Source of the DNA: Candidatus Raymondbacteria bacterium RIFOXYA2_FULL_49_16
GTDB lineage: Bacteria; Fibrobacterota; OXYB2-FULL-49-7; XYB2-FULL-49-35
Assembly (NCBI GenBank): GCA_001789205.1
Contig: MFYT01000009.1
Span: 34,854 to 98,853 of the forward strand
Direction: 5' to 3'
DNA length: 64,000 nucleotides
A program made the position numbers and the translations under genes. Position 1 is the stretch's first letter. Every line of letters starts with the position of its first letter. The notes below the pieces were generated by a model. That model was not told the DNA's origin. It saw only the letters and a list, made by a program, of their open reading frames with translations, and did not search any database. Below, piece after piece: positions 1 through 7,574 of this stretch.

Positions 1-436
1 CCCCCCGATAAATTTACTGAAAATTGATTGGTTTTATAAAACAAAATGCCATTTAAGCACCACAAAACAGGTGCACATTGGTTTGGAAAAATATCTTGTT
101 TCCGTTATATTTCTCTTTTCTAAGAACCATGGCTAAAAAATGTGGCTTTTACCATGGAAGATGTGCGTTTCTGCTTACTGGCAAGGGAAAAGGGTTTAGC
201 GTCTTTGTTGGTCCGCGGGTTGTGGTGGGGCATGAGAAGATGGTGGTTTTGTGATTCGGAGGAGAAGAAAGTTTAAATGCGGTTCGGGAGTTTGTTGTCA
301 GGCACTGAGGGACTAAGGTGATTTTGGGGCTCTATCATATTGTAAGGAAGAAGAAGGGTTAACGCGGTTCGGGAATTTGTTGTCAGGCACAAAGGGACTA
401 AGGCGATTTTGTGGTACTTTTAAGGAGGTGATCAAA
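1..436. other. Gene-poor leader region at window edge
   Basis: No convincing gene is seen before the ribosome binding site at 421-430. The stretch is AT-rich up to about 180 and then purine-rich, and it carries the imperfect direct repeat described separately (279-325 and 364-410). It may be the end of a region whose genes lie outside the window, or the leader of the small ORFs that follow. ORFs that can be drawn here on either strand lack a ribosome binding site and have no protein-like composition. Confidence 0.5.
279..410. repeat. Imperfect 47-bp direct repeat, two copies 85 bp apart
   Basis: Copy one is 279-325 and copy two is 364-410. They differ at only a few positions (a G/A, a TG/AA and a T/C change). 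The purine-rich flank upstream of each copy (about 258-278 and 344-363) is also similar, so the unit looks like an old tandem duplication of about 85 bp. The second copy ends just upstream of the ribosome binding site of the 437 gene. No coding role is apparent; it could be a duplicated regulatory or recombination site. Confidence 0.6.
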
Positions 437-643
437 ATGGAGAGAAAAAAGAAGACAAAACGGAAAAAGACCGGTATTCTAAAATCTGGTCCTGGGATAA
501 ACTTTGTAAAACCAGGGCAATGCCTGGAAATTGACAACTGTTACCGGTTCCAGGCAGACGGCAGGGTGGGGATTGGGCCAATGTGCCAGTCTGAACGCAT
601 TGAAATAAAAGGTGTCGATAGAAGAAAGAAAAAGGCTGCATAA
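437..643 (+). CDS. Small basic hypothetical protein upstream of tail-spike-like gene
   Basis: A 68-residue protein. The start is fixed by a strong AAGGAGG at 422-428, seven bases before ATG 437; an upstream in-frame ATG at 377 has no such site. The first 12 residues are almost all Lys and Arg (MERKKKTKRKKT), and the tail ends in another basic run. The middle contains the phrase DGRVGIGP, which resembles the GVGIGT repeats of the large protein encoded at 901-4143. It is followed 16 bases later by another small ORF, so the three genes are likely transcribed together. I do not recognise the family. A phage-type structural or assembly role is only inferred from the neighbour. Confidence 0.6.
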   Translation: MERKKKTKRKKTGILKSGPGINFVKPGQCLEIDNCYRFQADGRVGIGPMCQSERIEIKGVDRRKKKAA

Positions 644-659
644 TTAATGAGGAGGCATT

Positions 660-827
660 GTGCAAAAAATGAAAAATGATCCTGTGCTCATCCAAGACGT
701 GACTGTGTTCAAATGGGTGTGGGTCAGCGGGGAAAATGTGAAAATTAATACACCGGCAGCGTATGAAGGTAAAACAGGATCAGGCGGGACAACTGTATTC
801 AATGCGTGCGTTGAAGTAACGGCGTAG
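660..827 (+). CDS. Small hypothetical protein, GTG start
   Basis: A 55-residue ORF that begins at GTG 660, four bases after a GAGGAGG at 649-655. An in-frame ATG at 669 is the alternative start, but its spacing to that site is long (13 bases). The protein has alternating hydrophobic and polar residues typical of beta strands (DVTVFKWVWVSGENVKI) and a Gly/Thr-rich turn near residue 40, with no signal peptide. It sits between the basic 68-residue ORF and the tail-spike-like gene. The family is not recognised. Strong ribosome binding site and tight context support it as a real gene. Confidence 0.5.
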   Translation: MQKMKNDPVLIQDVTVFKWVWVSGENVKINTPAAYEGKTGSGGTTVFNACVEVTA

Positions 828-834
828 ATTAAAG

Positions 835-850
835 CCGCAGCAAGCTGCGG
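835..850. repeat. Short palindrome CCGCAGCAAGCTGCGG
   Basis: A perfect 6-bp stem around CAAG. It belongs to a small family in this window, with copies at 11698-11711 and 11743-11756 that share the core GCAAGC and the flanking GGGAAT/AGGTAT type of tail while the stem bases vary in a compensated way. Confidence 0.5.
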
Positions 851-900
851 GGAATTTACCCAAGGTGATTAAAACAATAATAATTTTTTAGGAGGTACAA

Positions 901-3900
901 ATGGCAACTGAATATTTTCAGAAAAATGGAAGCACGGCTCCCGGTGTTGATCTGGTAACCAATCAAAAGGTCGGGATTGGATACACAAACGGTGACACAA
1001 TCAATCAGGAATTAGTCGTGAATGGCGAGGCGGGAATAGGCTATAATGATGCAAGTCAGACTGCAAAACTTGCGGTAAATGGTTGCGTTGGAATTGGAAC
1101 GACAGACCCACAGGAAGCATTACATGTAATCGGAAACGTCAGAGGAAACTCATCTGGAGGTGCGTTACGCATACAAACAGGAAATGGATATTTGGATATT
1201 GGGCCACAGAGCACCTCGTGGGCGCACATATACTCAGATCGATCGCGTTTTTTATTCAACAAGGAAGTGGTTGTTAATACCGGCAAAATAAGTTCCTACG
1301 ACGAAAATCTTCTTATCCGAGCCGATTATAATGCTGCAGAAACCGCAAATCAGCTGTATTTAAAAACTGACGGTGCTGTCGGCATCGGCACGGTAAGTCC
1401 TGGGGAGAAGCTGGAAGTAGACGGCAATATTAAACTCACGGACCCGACGAATGACCGCGTGTGGACAACGGAGAAGGTGTTTAATGTGCTGGATTATGGA
1501 GCAGATCCGATAGGGACGACTGATTCAAAGCGGGCAATTCAACTTGCCATTGACGCGGCCGCAAGCGGGAATGGCGGCGGGACAGTGTATTTCCCAAAAG
1601 GCACTTATCTGGTAATGGGTTTCACGGGTTCTGTCACTTCCGTTACTTCTGACACCGTTTTCACTGACACAGCCGCAACCTTCATATCGGGTGCCAATGC
1701 ATCCAATGTTGCTATCGGGGATATGGTGATCAACTATTCGAACAAATGCGCAGGGATCATCACAAATGTCACCGCAACGCAAATAACCGTTGGGTCACTT
1801 ATCGGGTCTGTAACAACCCCGTACAACAACAAGTTCGTTGCGGGTAATAAATACTGCATTGTCGGTCTGAAATTGAAACATGGCGTTTGTCTCAAAGGCG
1901 AACTGAGCAGCATTCATGATGCCATACCAGCTGTTAAGATTGTGGGCAAGACATGGTCTACCGGAAGTACGGTTCACGGTGGAAACGAAAAAACATTTAC
2001 TGTCCTTAGCGTTGATTGTGCCACCGAATGGCCCAAGGTAAGGATGGTGGATATTACAGTACAGCGTGATGCAACGTGGAATTCTGATGCTGATTATAAG
2101 GATGTCGGTGTGGATATCTATAATTACAGGGTAAAACATCCGGGAGAGGGTTACGGGCCTGCATACTATCCATCTCTTGAGCGCATCAACGTGGGAGATA
2201 ACATTAATAAGCTGGGATTTGAGACTGGCCTCCGTATCGCAGCCTGGAACGGAATTGCAGAACAAGTCAATGTGTTCTATTGTAAGCGCGGCATTGACTT
2301 AAACATGCCGGGCGACTCGACCAATTTGGTTAATGTCATCAATCCTTATGTGTATGGCAGTTCTGAAATTGGTATCAGGATGACAGGGTATTCGAACAGA
2401 CTTCTTGGTGGTCAGATCTCATCAAATTCGGATATTTCCGGCTTCACGTGCATACAGGTGGATAATGATGGTTGTCAATCGGGTGTACCTGCTATGATTA
2501 ACTACATAGACGGTATCAGTCCCGAGTGTGCGGCCCCAGACACGATAGGGATAAAACTGAACGCCAATTCACGAGCCACAAAAATTACCGGATGCTGGTT
2601 TAACCTTGCTGCACCGGGGAAAACAGATATTGATATAGACGCGGCTTCCGTGGGCAACAACATTTTCGGGAATTTTACCTGGGGCAGTTATGGCGGTGTC
2701 TCAACAGGATGGGCTAATCTGGATTGGAAAACAGCGGGCGGGCTAAGCATCACCAGTGAAGGAACTTTTGCTGGTGCAGGCCAAATAGATGGATCGGGTA
2801 CTACAATTAATGCGAAATACCAATACATAGGTGGTTCCGGCAAAGTCCATACTGTTGGGAGTGTTCAAAGGGTTACTTCGGATGGCTATAATGAATTTGC
2901 CAATATTGATGTTGGTTCCAAAATTAAGGCAAACGGACTTGAAAGAAGGGTCACCAATTGGATCGATGCAAATACAATAGACGTTGATTCGAATGTAAAT
3001 TGGGAAAACTCAGGCACTGGTTATGATTGGACGTATAGCCCGACGGTTTTTACCACTGGTTCCAGCACAACCGTAGAAACGACACATGGTGGTTTTGCCG
3101 CGATTTGGCCGGGAATGCGCATCCGGGCCAATTCAAATCCTAGAGTCGTTTTAACAAAATCCTGGGATCATAATACCATCACGGTAGCAACGCCGGTCGA
3201 CTGGCCAACTGGTTCTGATTTTACCATGGATTTTCAGTATCCGATCTTTAAAAACATACCGCTTTTCAGTTTAATCTCAGCTTCCAATGGTGAAAGTCGA
3301 AACATTATCGCGATACCCGATGATTTTTCCGCAACGGCGAATAGTTCTGTGAGTGCTTGGACTGCAGGATATTGGTTTTCCATAACCAAAAATGATGCCA
3401 TGCTTAATATTAATGGCGGCTCATCAAATAAAATGGCAATCAGGGCAAATATTTACGCCAAGGATTTCTATGATCTGCCGGGTATTCATTTTAACCGCTG
3501 GACAGGAAATACGAGTCCAGATACGTTTGATAATGCGCGGATTGGCATGTCTGGCACAGGACCATATGACCTAACATTCGGAACTGCCGCAGCCCAGACA
3601 GACAAGGATATCGTAACGGAAAAGATGCGTATTACATCAAGCGGCAACGTAGGAATCGGCATAACAAATCCTTCCCAGAAACTACACTTGCGCGGCCAGA
3701 TGCTAATTGATGACGACAGTCCAGCGGGCTGGTATTCTGGGAGTGAGGCAGTGCTAAACCTGGGCGATACATCATCATTCATTAAAAATGCTTATGGTAG
3801 CACATATTCCTATGGTTTGAGGCTTAGTACCAATAATTACCTTACGCTTGAAACAACACCCGCTAGCAACAAACCAATTGTGATAATACCTGGTGGTACC

Positions 3901-4143
3901 GGATGCGTCGGCGTGGGAACGACAAGCCCAGGTCAGAAGCTGGACGTAGCAGGTAATATTAAAACGTCAGGGCAGATTATGCTTGGAAATGTCCGATTTG
4001 GTACGGCGGCCTCAAATCCTACCACAGATGAGTGGAAATATAAGGGTTCTCTTTACATTAACACTTCTGATGGGAAATTACGGATTAATATAGCGGATGA
4101 CAGCTCTACACCAAACTGGGTTGTGGTAGGGACTCAATCCTGA
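901..4143 (+). CDS. Tail-spike-like beta-helix protein with pectate-lyase superfamily domain
   Basis: A 1080-residue protein with an ideal AGGAGG seven bases before ATG 901 and no signal peptide. Residues about 23-82 and 160-180 hold repeats of the form VGIGT-x-P-x-x-x-L-x-V-x-G-N, seen again near 910-925 and 1000-1020; such repeats are common in phage tail fibres and in large Gram-negative surface proteins with S74-type ends. Residues about 190-240 match the start of a Pectate_lyase_3 domain (FNVLDYGADPIGTTDS, then AIQLAID and GGTVYFPKGTY), which opens a long right-handed beta-helix. The end (about 1040-1080) is a small beta-rich tip without a recognisable S74 peptidase. The likely role is carbohydrate binding or cleavage as a trimeric spike. 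It may be a prophage remnant, a tailocin fibre or a surface adhesin. No other tail genes are visible in the window. Confidence 0.75.
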   Translation: MATEYFQKNGSTAPGVDLVTNQKVGIGYTNGDTINQELVVNGEAGIGYNDASQTAKLAVNGCVGIGTTDPQEALHVIGNVRGNSSGGALRIQTGNGYLDIGPQSTSWAHIYSDRSRFLFNKEVVVNTGKISSYDENLLIRADYNAAETANQLYLKTDGAVGIGTVSPGEKLEVDGNIKLTDPTNDRVWTTEKVFNVLDYGADPIGTTDSKRAIQLAIDAAASGNGGGTVYFPKGTYLVMGFTGSVTSVTSDTVFTDTAATFISGANASNVAIGDMVINYSNKCAGIITNVTATQITVGSLIGSVTTPYNNKFVAGNKYCIVGLKLKHGVCLKGELSSIHDAIPAVKIVGKTWSTGSTVHGGNEKTFTVLSVDCATEWPKVRMVDITVQRDATWNSDADYKDVGVDIYNYRVKHPGEGYGPAYYPSLERINVGDNINKLGFETGLRIAAWNGIAEQVNVFYCKRGIDLNMPGDSTNLVNVINPYVYGSSEIGIRMTGYSNRLLGGQISSNSDISGFTCIQVDNDGCQSGVPAMINYIDGISPECAAPDTIGIKLNANSRATKITGCWFNLAAPGKTDIDIDAASVGNNIFGNFTWGSYGGVSTGWANLDWKTAGGLSITSEGTFAGAGQIDGSGTTINAKYQYIGGSGKVHTVGSVQRVTSDGYNEFANIDVGSKIKANGLERRVTNWIDANTIDVDSNVNWENSGTGYDWTYSPTVFTTGSSTTVETTHGGFAAIWPGMRIRANSNPRVVLTKSWDHNTITVATPVDWPTGSDFTMDFQYPIFKNIPLFSLISASNGESRNIIAIPDDFSATANSSVSAWTAGYWFSITKNDAMLNINGGSSNKMAIRANIYAKDFYDLPGIHFNRWTGNTSPDTFDNARIGMSGTGPYDLTFGTAAAQTDKDIVTEKMRITSSGNVGIGITNPSQKLHLRGQMLIDDDSPAGWYSGSEAVLNLGDTSSFIKNAYGSTYSYGLRLSTNNYLTLETTPASNKPIVIIPGGTGCVGVGTTSPGQKLDVAGNIKTSGQIMLGNVRFGTAASNPTTDEWKYKGSLYINTSDGKLRINIADDSSTPNWVVVGTQS

Positions 4144-4158
4144 TTCTTTCTCAACGAT

Positions 4159-4192
4159 GGAGGGAAGGGTCACCAACCCCTTCCCTCCTTTA
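4159..4192. terminator. Terminator between convergent genes
   Basis: An 11-bp perfect stem (GGAGGGAAGGG at 4159-4169 and its complement at 4178-4188) with an 8-base loop, followed by TTTATT. It lies between the ends of the tail-spike-like gene and the convergent lipoprotein gene. It is most convincing for the plus strand; the minus-strand side lacks a T run. Confidence 0.75.
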
Positions 4193-5947
4193 TTACCTTT
4201 TCGAGTATTTCAGTATCTTTTGGTCGTTTGTTAGGCAATATAACGTACCATCAGCATCAATTTGGATTGAAAGCATCTCTCGTTCCTTAGAAAACTCCAT
4301 GGATGTTAATATTGTTCCGGCTGGCTCCAAAATAAATACCTTTTCAGCCGTCCATTCATTCATGCTATAGAGATAATTGCGATAGTAAAGCAAGTAAATC
4401 TTACCTTGTGATATAACAAGTCTGTAATGCAAAATCTGTCCACCCACAACCCCATCAAGGATTACATGCTGAACATTTCTTGTAGTCTTATTTAGAATCT
4501 CTATTCCATAACCGGAAGAATAATCGTCAACGGCTAGATAGATATTTTCTTGATCCACTGCGATTCCCTTATAATATCCACCCGTTGCGGAATCAATTGG
4601 GATAATGTCTGCAACAGAATCAGTAATGGCAAATTTACCAATATTTTTACCAATATGGTTGTAGTATCTGTCGTTAAAAGAATGATACGACAGATAGAGT
4701 GAATCGTTATAGTACGCAAAATCATTCACATATACCGAGTCGATTTTCCATGTTTTTAATGTGTCACCATTCTGGTTCAGTTGGTATATCACTTGAGGAG
4801 AATCGGAAAGGCAGTAAAAGGTTTGGGAAGGCCCCTCTTTTAAATATAAGGGTGTTGAAGAGTTTAATGGCAAAGGTTTGGCGCTCGTAATTTGTTTTAA
4901 TGAAGTATCATAAATAGAAAGAGTCTTATTGGTATCCAATAAAATGAATGCTCCTCCCATGTTGACCATGTCAAAAGCTCTGATACTTAAAATTAAGGAA
5001 TCCGATAGACTAAAGGCGCTTACGATTTTCACACTTACGGCCGCAGTCTTCACTCCTTCTGTATTCTGTGTGTCCAAGGCCGCTAATCTGTATTCATACG
5101 TTTGATCTTGTATGGCTGTGCTATCGGAAAAAACGGTATCTTGCCAATCGGGTTTGAGCAGAACCAGGCTTGAATCCTGGTTTTTGCGGTAGATGTTGTA
5201 TCCAGAAACCGGCGCCCCGGTGGTGGGCCTGTTCCAGGTAAGGGTGACGATCTGCTTGAGCGTGTCGTATTGAATTTGCAGGTTCTTGGGTATTGGAATC
5301 CCCTTATACCTCAAACGAATTGGGGAAATTGCCGTGTCTGCCAGTCCTGCACGGATAACAAGTGAAGTGTCCTTTGGCTCATACGTGTCCAAGGTAGTCA
5401 GAATCCGAACGCTGTACGGTCCTTCGGCCATATTAGAGAGCGCGAAACGTCCAAGAGAATCGGTCAGGTGAAGTGATGTTGTTGTACCGAACAGGATAAC
5501 AAACAGCGTCCTGCGATCGTCACCAGGCTCAAGTTCGATGGTCCCGGCAAGAGAACCAGGCGCTTTTAACGTATCAGGCGGAACAACCGTGTCGCTGTCG
5601 CTTACGATAATGGAATCTACATACGCCAGTTCGCTTCCCAGATCGCCGAAGATGTTATATTCACCAGGCAACAGGGAATCCACGGAGTAATTGCCATTGG
5701 TATCTGTGGTAACTGTGTCTGCAATCGTACGGACCTTACCTAGGCCGCTGGGGTTGTGGTCTACGGTAATAAACTGCACACGAGCATTCTTTGCCGGCAA
5801 GCCGTTCAAATGATAGAGTTTGCCAGTGAGGGCTACATTGCCGGTCTCTGAACCTGTCCCGGTGTTATCATCAGGTCCGCTGGGCTTGGAACAGGCAAAA
5901 AACAATAAGGCCGCAAAAGCGACGGAACACAATAGTATTTTCATCAT
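4193..5947 (-). CDS. Lipoprotein with carboxypeptidase-regulatory-like, fibronectin III and propeller-like regions
   Basis: A 584-residue lipoprotein. The signal peptide ends in a lipobox with Cys at residue 19 (LLFFACSKP), followed by a Gly/Thr/Asp linker. Residues about 38-205 contain two carboxypeptidase regulatory-like beta-sandwiches (GNYSVDSLLPGEYNI and GRFALSNMAEGPYSV phrases). A fibronectin type III domain follows at about 215-310 (IVTLTWNRP and YEYRLAALD). The last 270 residues have repeated short strands with aromatic and Asp turns, like a beta-propeller. The gene starts 15 bp after the TIGR02147 gene on the same strand and is likely its operon partner. It is probably anchored in the outer membrane and binds an unknown ligand. 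The pairing of a TIGR02147 protein with such a lipoprotein is recalled from Fibrobacter-like genomes and is not proven here. Confidence 0.8.
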   Translation of the reverse strand: MMKILLCSVAFAALLFFACSKPSGPDDNTGTGSETGNVALTGKLYHLNGLPAKNARVQFITVDHNPSGLGKVRTIADTVTTDTNGNYSVDSLLPGEYNIFGDLGSELAYVDSIIVSDSDTVVPPDTLKAPGSLAGTIELEPGDDRRTLFVILFGTTTSLHLTDSLGRFALSNMAEGPYSVRILTTLDTYEPKDTSLVIRAGLADTAISPIRLRYKGIPIPKNLQIQYDTLKQIVTLTWNRPTTGAPVSGYNIYRKNQDSSLVLLKPDWQDTVFSDSTAIQDQTYEYRLAALDTQNTEGVKTAAVSVKIVSAFSLSDSLILSIRAFDMVNMGGAFILLDTNKTLSIYDTSLKQITSAKPLPLNSSTPLYLKEGPSQTFYCLSDSPQVIYQLNQNGDTLKTWKIDSVYVNDFAYYNDSLYLSYHSFNDRYYNHIGKNIGKFAITDSVADIIPIDSATGGYYKGIAVDQENIYLAVDDYSSGYGIEILNKTTRNVQHVILDGVVGGQILHYRLVISQGKIYLLYYRNYLYSMNEWTAEKVFILEPAGTILTSMEFSKEREMLSIQIDADGTLYCLTNDQKILKYSKR

Positions 5948-5962
5948 AAAAGCCCTTCTGGT

Positions 5963-6790
5963 TTACGGTATTTTCGACAAAGGAAACAGCTGCAAATTGA
6001 GCTGATACACCCTGTCCACATTCTGGTCATTATCCACTAAAGTTAATATTTTTTTACGGCACGCCACAAGCTCGGTTTCGATGGTTTTGTACGTTTCCTT
6101 GGAGATGTTAAAAGTCACGGTTGAAATATTCCGATGGTCCGCAGGGTGCCTGTCCAGGGCCTCTTTTGCCAGTTCCATCATGGCCTTCTGAAAGTTTTTA
6201 ACGTATAACGATTTTACCTCGTCTCCCGTGGTGATGATTTTATCCGTGGCCTTGTAATAGCCACTTGCGTTTTTCTTGATCATGCCCAATTCCAGCAGGA
6301 TATCGATGGCTTTCTTGGACTGTTCCGGCCGTATTGTAGGATTTAGGGAACGGGCGAGTTTTTGGTAATCATCTTTGATGTCGATCACCTCCAGAAGGTC
6401 CCGTATTGCGCTGTAATACCATTTTGAATAAAACTCATATTGGCTGGAATCGACAAGATAAGCCTTTGAATTGTAAAACCGCATCATGCGTTCAAAGTAC
6501 TTCTTTTTTTCATCAACGCCTTTGGCCTGGTTGAACAACACCATGTTCTCGAAATATTCCTCTTCCCGTCTGCCGTGCCGCATTGCCTTGGAGAGCTTGG
6601 CAATGAAACTCGGTTGGATGTTCGTCCTGCCACTCACAATGTCTTTATACATTCCTGATGAATTGTACCCTGCCTTCTGTGCAAAGTAGCGGTAGGAAAA
6701 TGCGGGGGTCGCGGCTTTCTGCTCGATGTAATAGTCGGCAAGGTACTTGCGGTAATCGGTATAGTTAAAAACGGATGCTTTGTTCGCCAT
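5963..6790 (-). CDS. TIGR02147 / DUF4423 family putative transcriptional regulator
   Basis: A 275-residue protein of the TIGR02147 family, first described as a paralogous family in Fibrobacter succinogenes. The opening (FNYTDYRKYLADYY, then FSYRYFAQKAGYNSSG) and the motif LVDSSQYEFYSKWYYSAIRDLL near residues 114-135 are diagnostic. Residues about 30-70 look like a helix-turn-helix (SGMYKDIVSGRTNIQPSFIAKLSKAM), so a DNA-binding role is likely, though members are mostly uncharacterised. No signal peptide or membrane segment is seen. It is transcribed away from the 7018 gene; the space between them carries two palindromes (6846-6864 and 6928-6945) that are good candidates for its own operators. 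The lipoprotein gene follows 15 bp downstream. Confidence 0.9.
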   Translation of the reverse strand: MANKASVFNYTDYRKYLADYYIEQKAATPAFSYRYFAQKAGYNSSGMYKDIVSGRTNIQPSFIAKLSKAMRHGRREEEYFENMVLFNQAKGVDEKKKYFERMMRFYNSKAYLVDSSQYEFYSKWYYSAIRDLLEVIDIKDDYQKLARSLNPTIRPEQSKKAIDILLELGMIKKNASGYYKATDKIITTGDEVKSLYVKNFQKAMMELAKEALDRHPADHRNISTVTFNISKETYKTIETELVACRKKILTLVDNDQNVDRVYQLNLQLFPLSKIP

Positions 6791-6845
6791 ACACCTATAA
6801 ATTTAACCATCGCATGATGGAAAAGCAATAGAAATAAACACTTTC

Positions 6846-6864
6846 TGTTCGATAGAACCGAACA
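6846..6864. promoter_or_regulatory. Candidate operator, TGTTCG-N7-CGAACA
   Basis: A perfect 6-bp inverted repeat (TGTTCG and CGAACA) around a 7-base AT-rich centre starting ATA. A second copy with a 6-base centre lies at 6928-6945. Both are in the divergent promoter region between the TIGR02147 gene and the 7018 gene, this one 56 bp upstream of the regulator start. The duplication and placement suggest a dimeric repressor site. Confidence 0.6.
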
Positions 6865-6927
6865 TGCAACATTCCGGCAGGAACATTGGCCGCTTTGTTT
6901 TCCATATATAGAAGATGCCGTTACTGC

Positions 6928-6945
6928 TGTTCGATAAAACGAACA
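6928..6945. promoter_or_regulatory. Candidate operator, TGTTCG-N6-CGAACA
   Basis: The second copy of the palindrome, with the same half sites and a centre also starting ATA. It lies 72 bp upstream of ATG 7018, near where a promoter for that gene would be. The centres of the two copies are about 81 bp apart, close to eight helical turns, so both could face the same side of the DNA and allow looping. That spacing argument is inference. Confidence 0.6.
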
Positions 6946-7017
6946 CTTTTTATTCTAAAACATTGATAATACGGTGATGGGTGATGCATATTAAATACAA
7001 ATAAAAAGGGAGGAAAG

Positions 7018-7548
7018 ATGAGCATCCATTATCAAAGTCTTGATACGGCTGTACGAGGATTCATGATCCGTGAGTTAGAGCATGACATAGCAGGCACTTT
7101 GTATGCCAGTCCCAGATTAACAGAAACTGGAATACAAACATGGCCCCAGATACTTAGAGAGGCATTCGAACAGCACGATGATAACTGGATCGCATCCACC
7201 CTTCGCTCTCGCAGTCTCATGCGCACCGAAGAACAACGGCGCAAGCCCAAAGGCGGTTTTACGGTAGCTAAAGTTCCTTACACGGCACCTGATACATTGG
7301 CTGAAGGCGAATTCAACCGATTTTACGCACGTGGTTTATGCGCCGATGTGATAGCTGCTGGTGGAACTGAGGTGGAAGTCTATCGTGGAAAAGAGGTTCA
7401 AAATCCCCGGCCTGAATCACAGGCCATGATTGGCAAGCGACTTCAGGCACAGAAGCTTCTTGACGATCTCCGCACTTCGCCGGGAATGGAAACCGCTCTT
7501 GGGCTGCCGCCAGGTCCGAACTCTGGTCTTACCGTCCGTCGAGTGTAG
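7018..7548 (+). CDS. Conserved hypothetical protein with LGLPPGPNSGL ending
   Basis: A 176-residue soluble protein with GGGAGG just upstream of ATG 7018. The pattern is distinctive: TLYASPRL near residue 28, a middle with RRKPKGGFTVAKVPY, then TLAEGEFNRFYARGLC near 94-110, a basic stretch with NPRPES, and a closing LGLPPGPNSGLTV. I recall the same phrases in scattered hypothetical proteins from diverse bacteria, but no function is assigned to them. There are no membrane segments. It is divergent from the TIGR02147 regulator and may be under the twin palindromes at 6846-6945. The structured GC-rich region begins right after it. A role in mobile-element biology is possible but not shown. Confidence 0.7.
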   Translation: MSIHYQSLDTAVRGFMIRELEHDIAGTLYASPRLTETGIQTWPQILREAFEQHDDNWIASTLRSRSLMRTEEQRRKPKGGFTVAKVPYTAPDTLAEGEFNRFYARGLCADVIAAGGTEVEVYRGKEVQNPRPESQAMIGKRLQAQKLLDDLRTSPGMETALGLPPGPNSGLTVRRV

Positions 7549-7574
7549 TTTATATCCCCGGCCTTTACGCGCAG

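Noticed and set aside
1056-2265. Antisense ORFs of up to 156 codons within the tail-spike-like gene
   Set aside because: They are shadows of the sense gene with no ribosome binding site or domain.
6846-6945. LexA/SOS boxes
   Set aside because: The half sites are TGTTCG/CGAACA in the outward order and do not match the GAAC-N4-GTTC or CTG-N10-CAG type boxes; their place beside a TIGR02147 gene makes a local regulator more likely.
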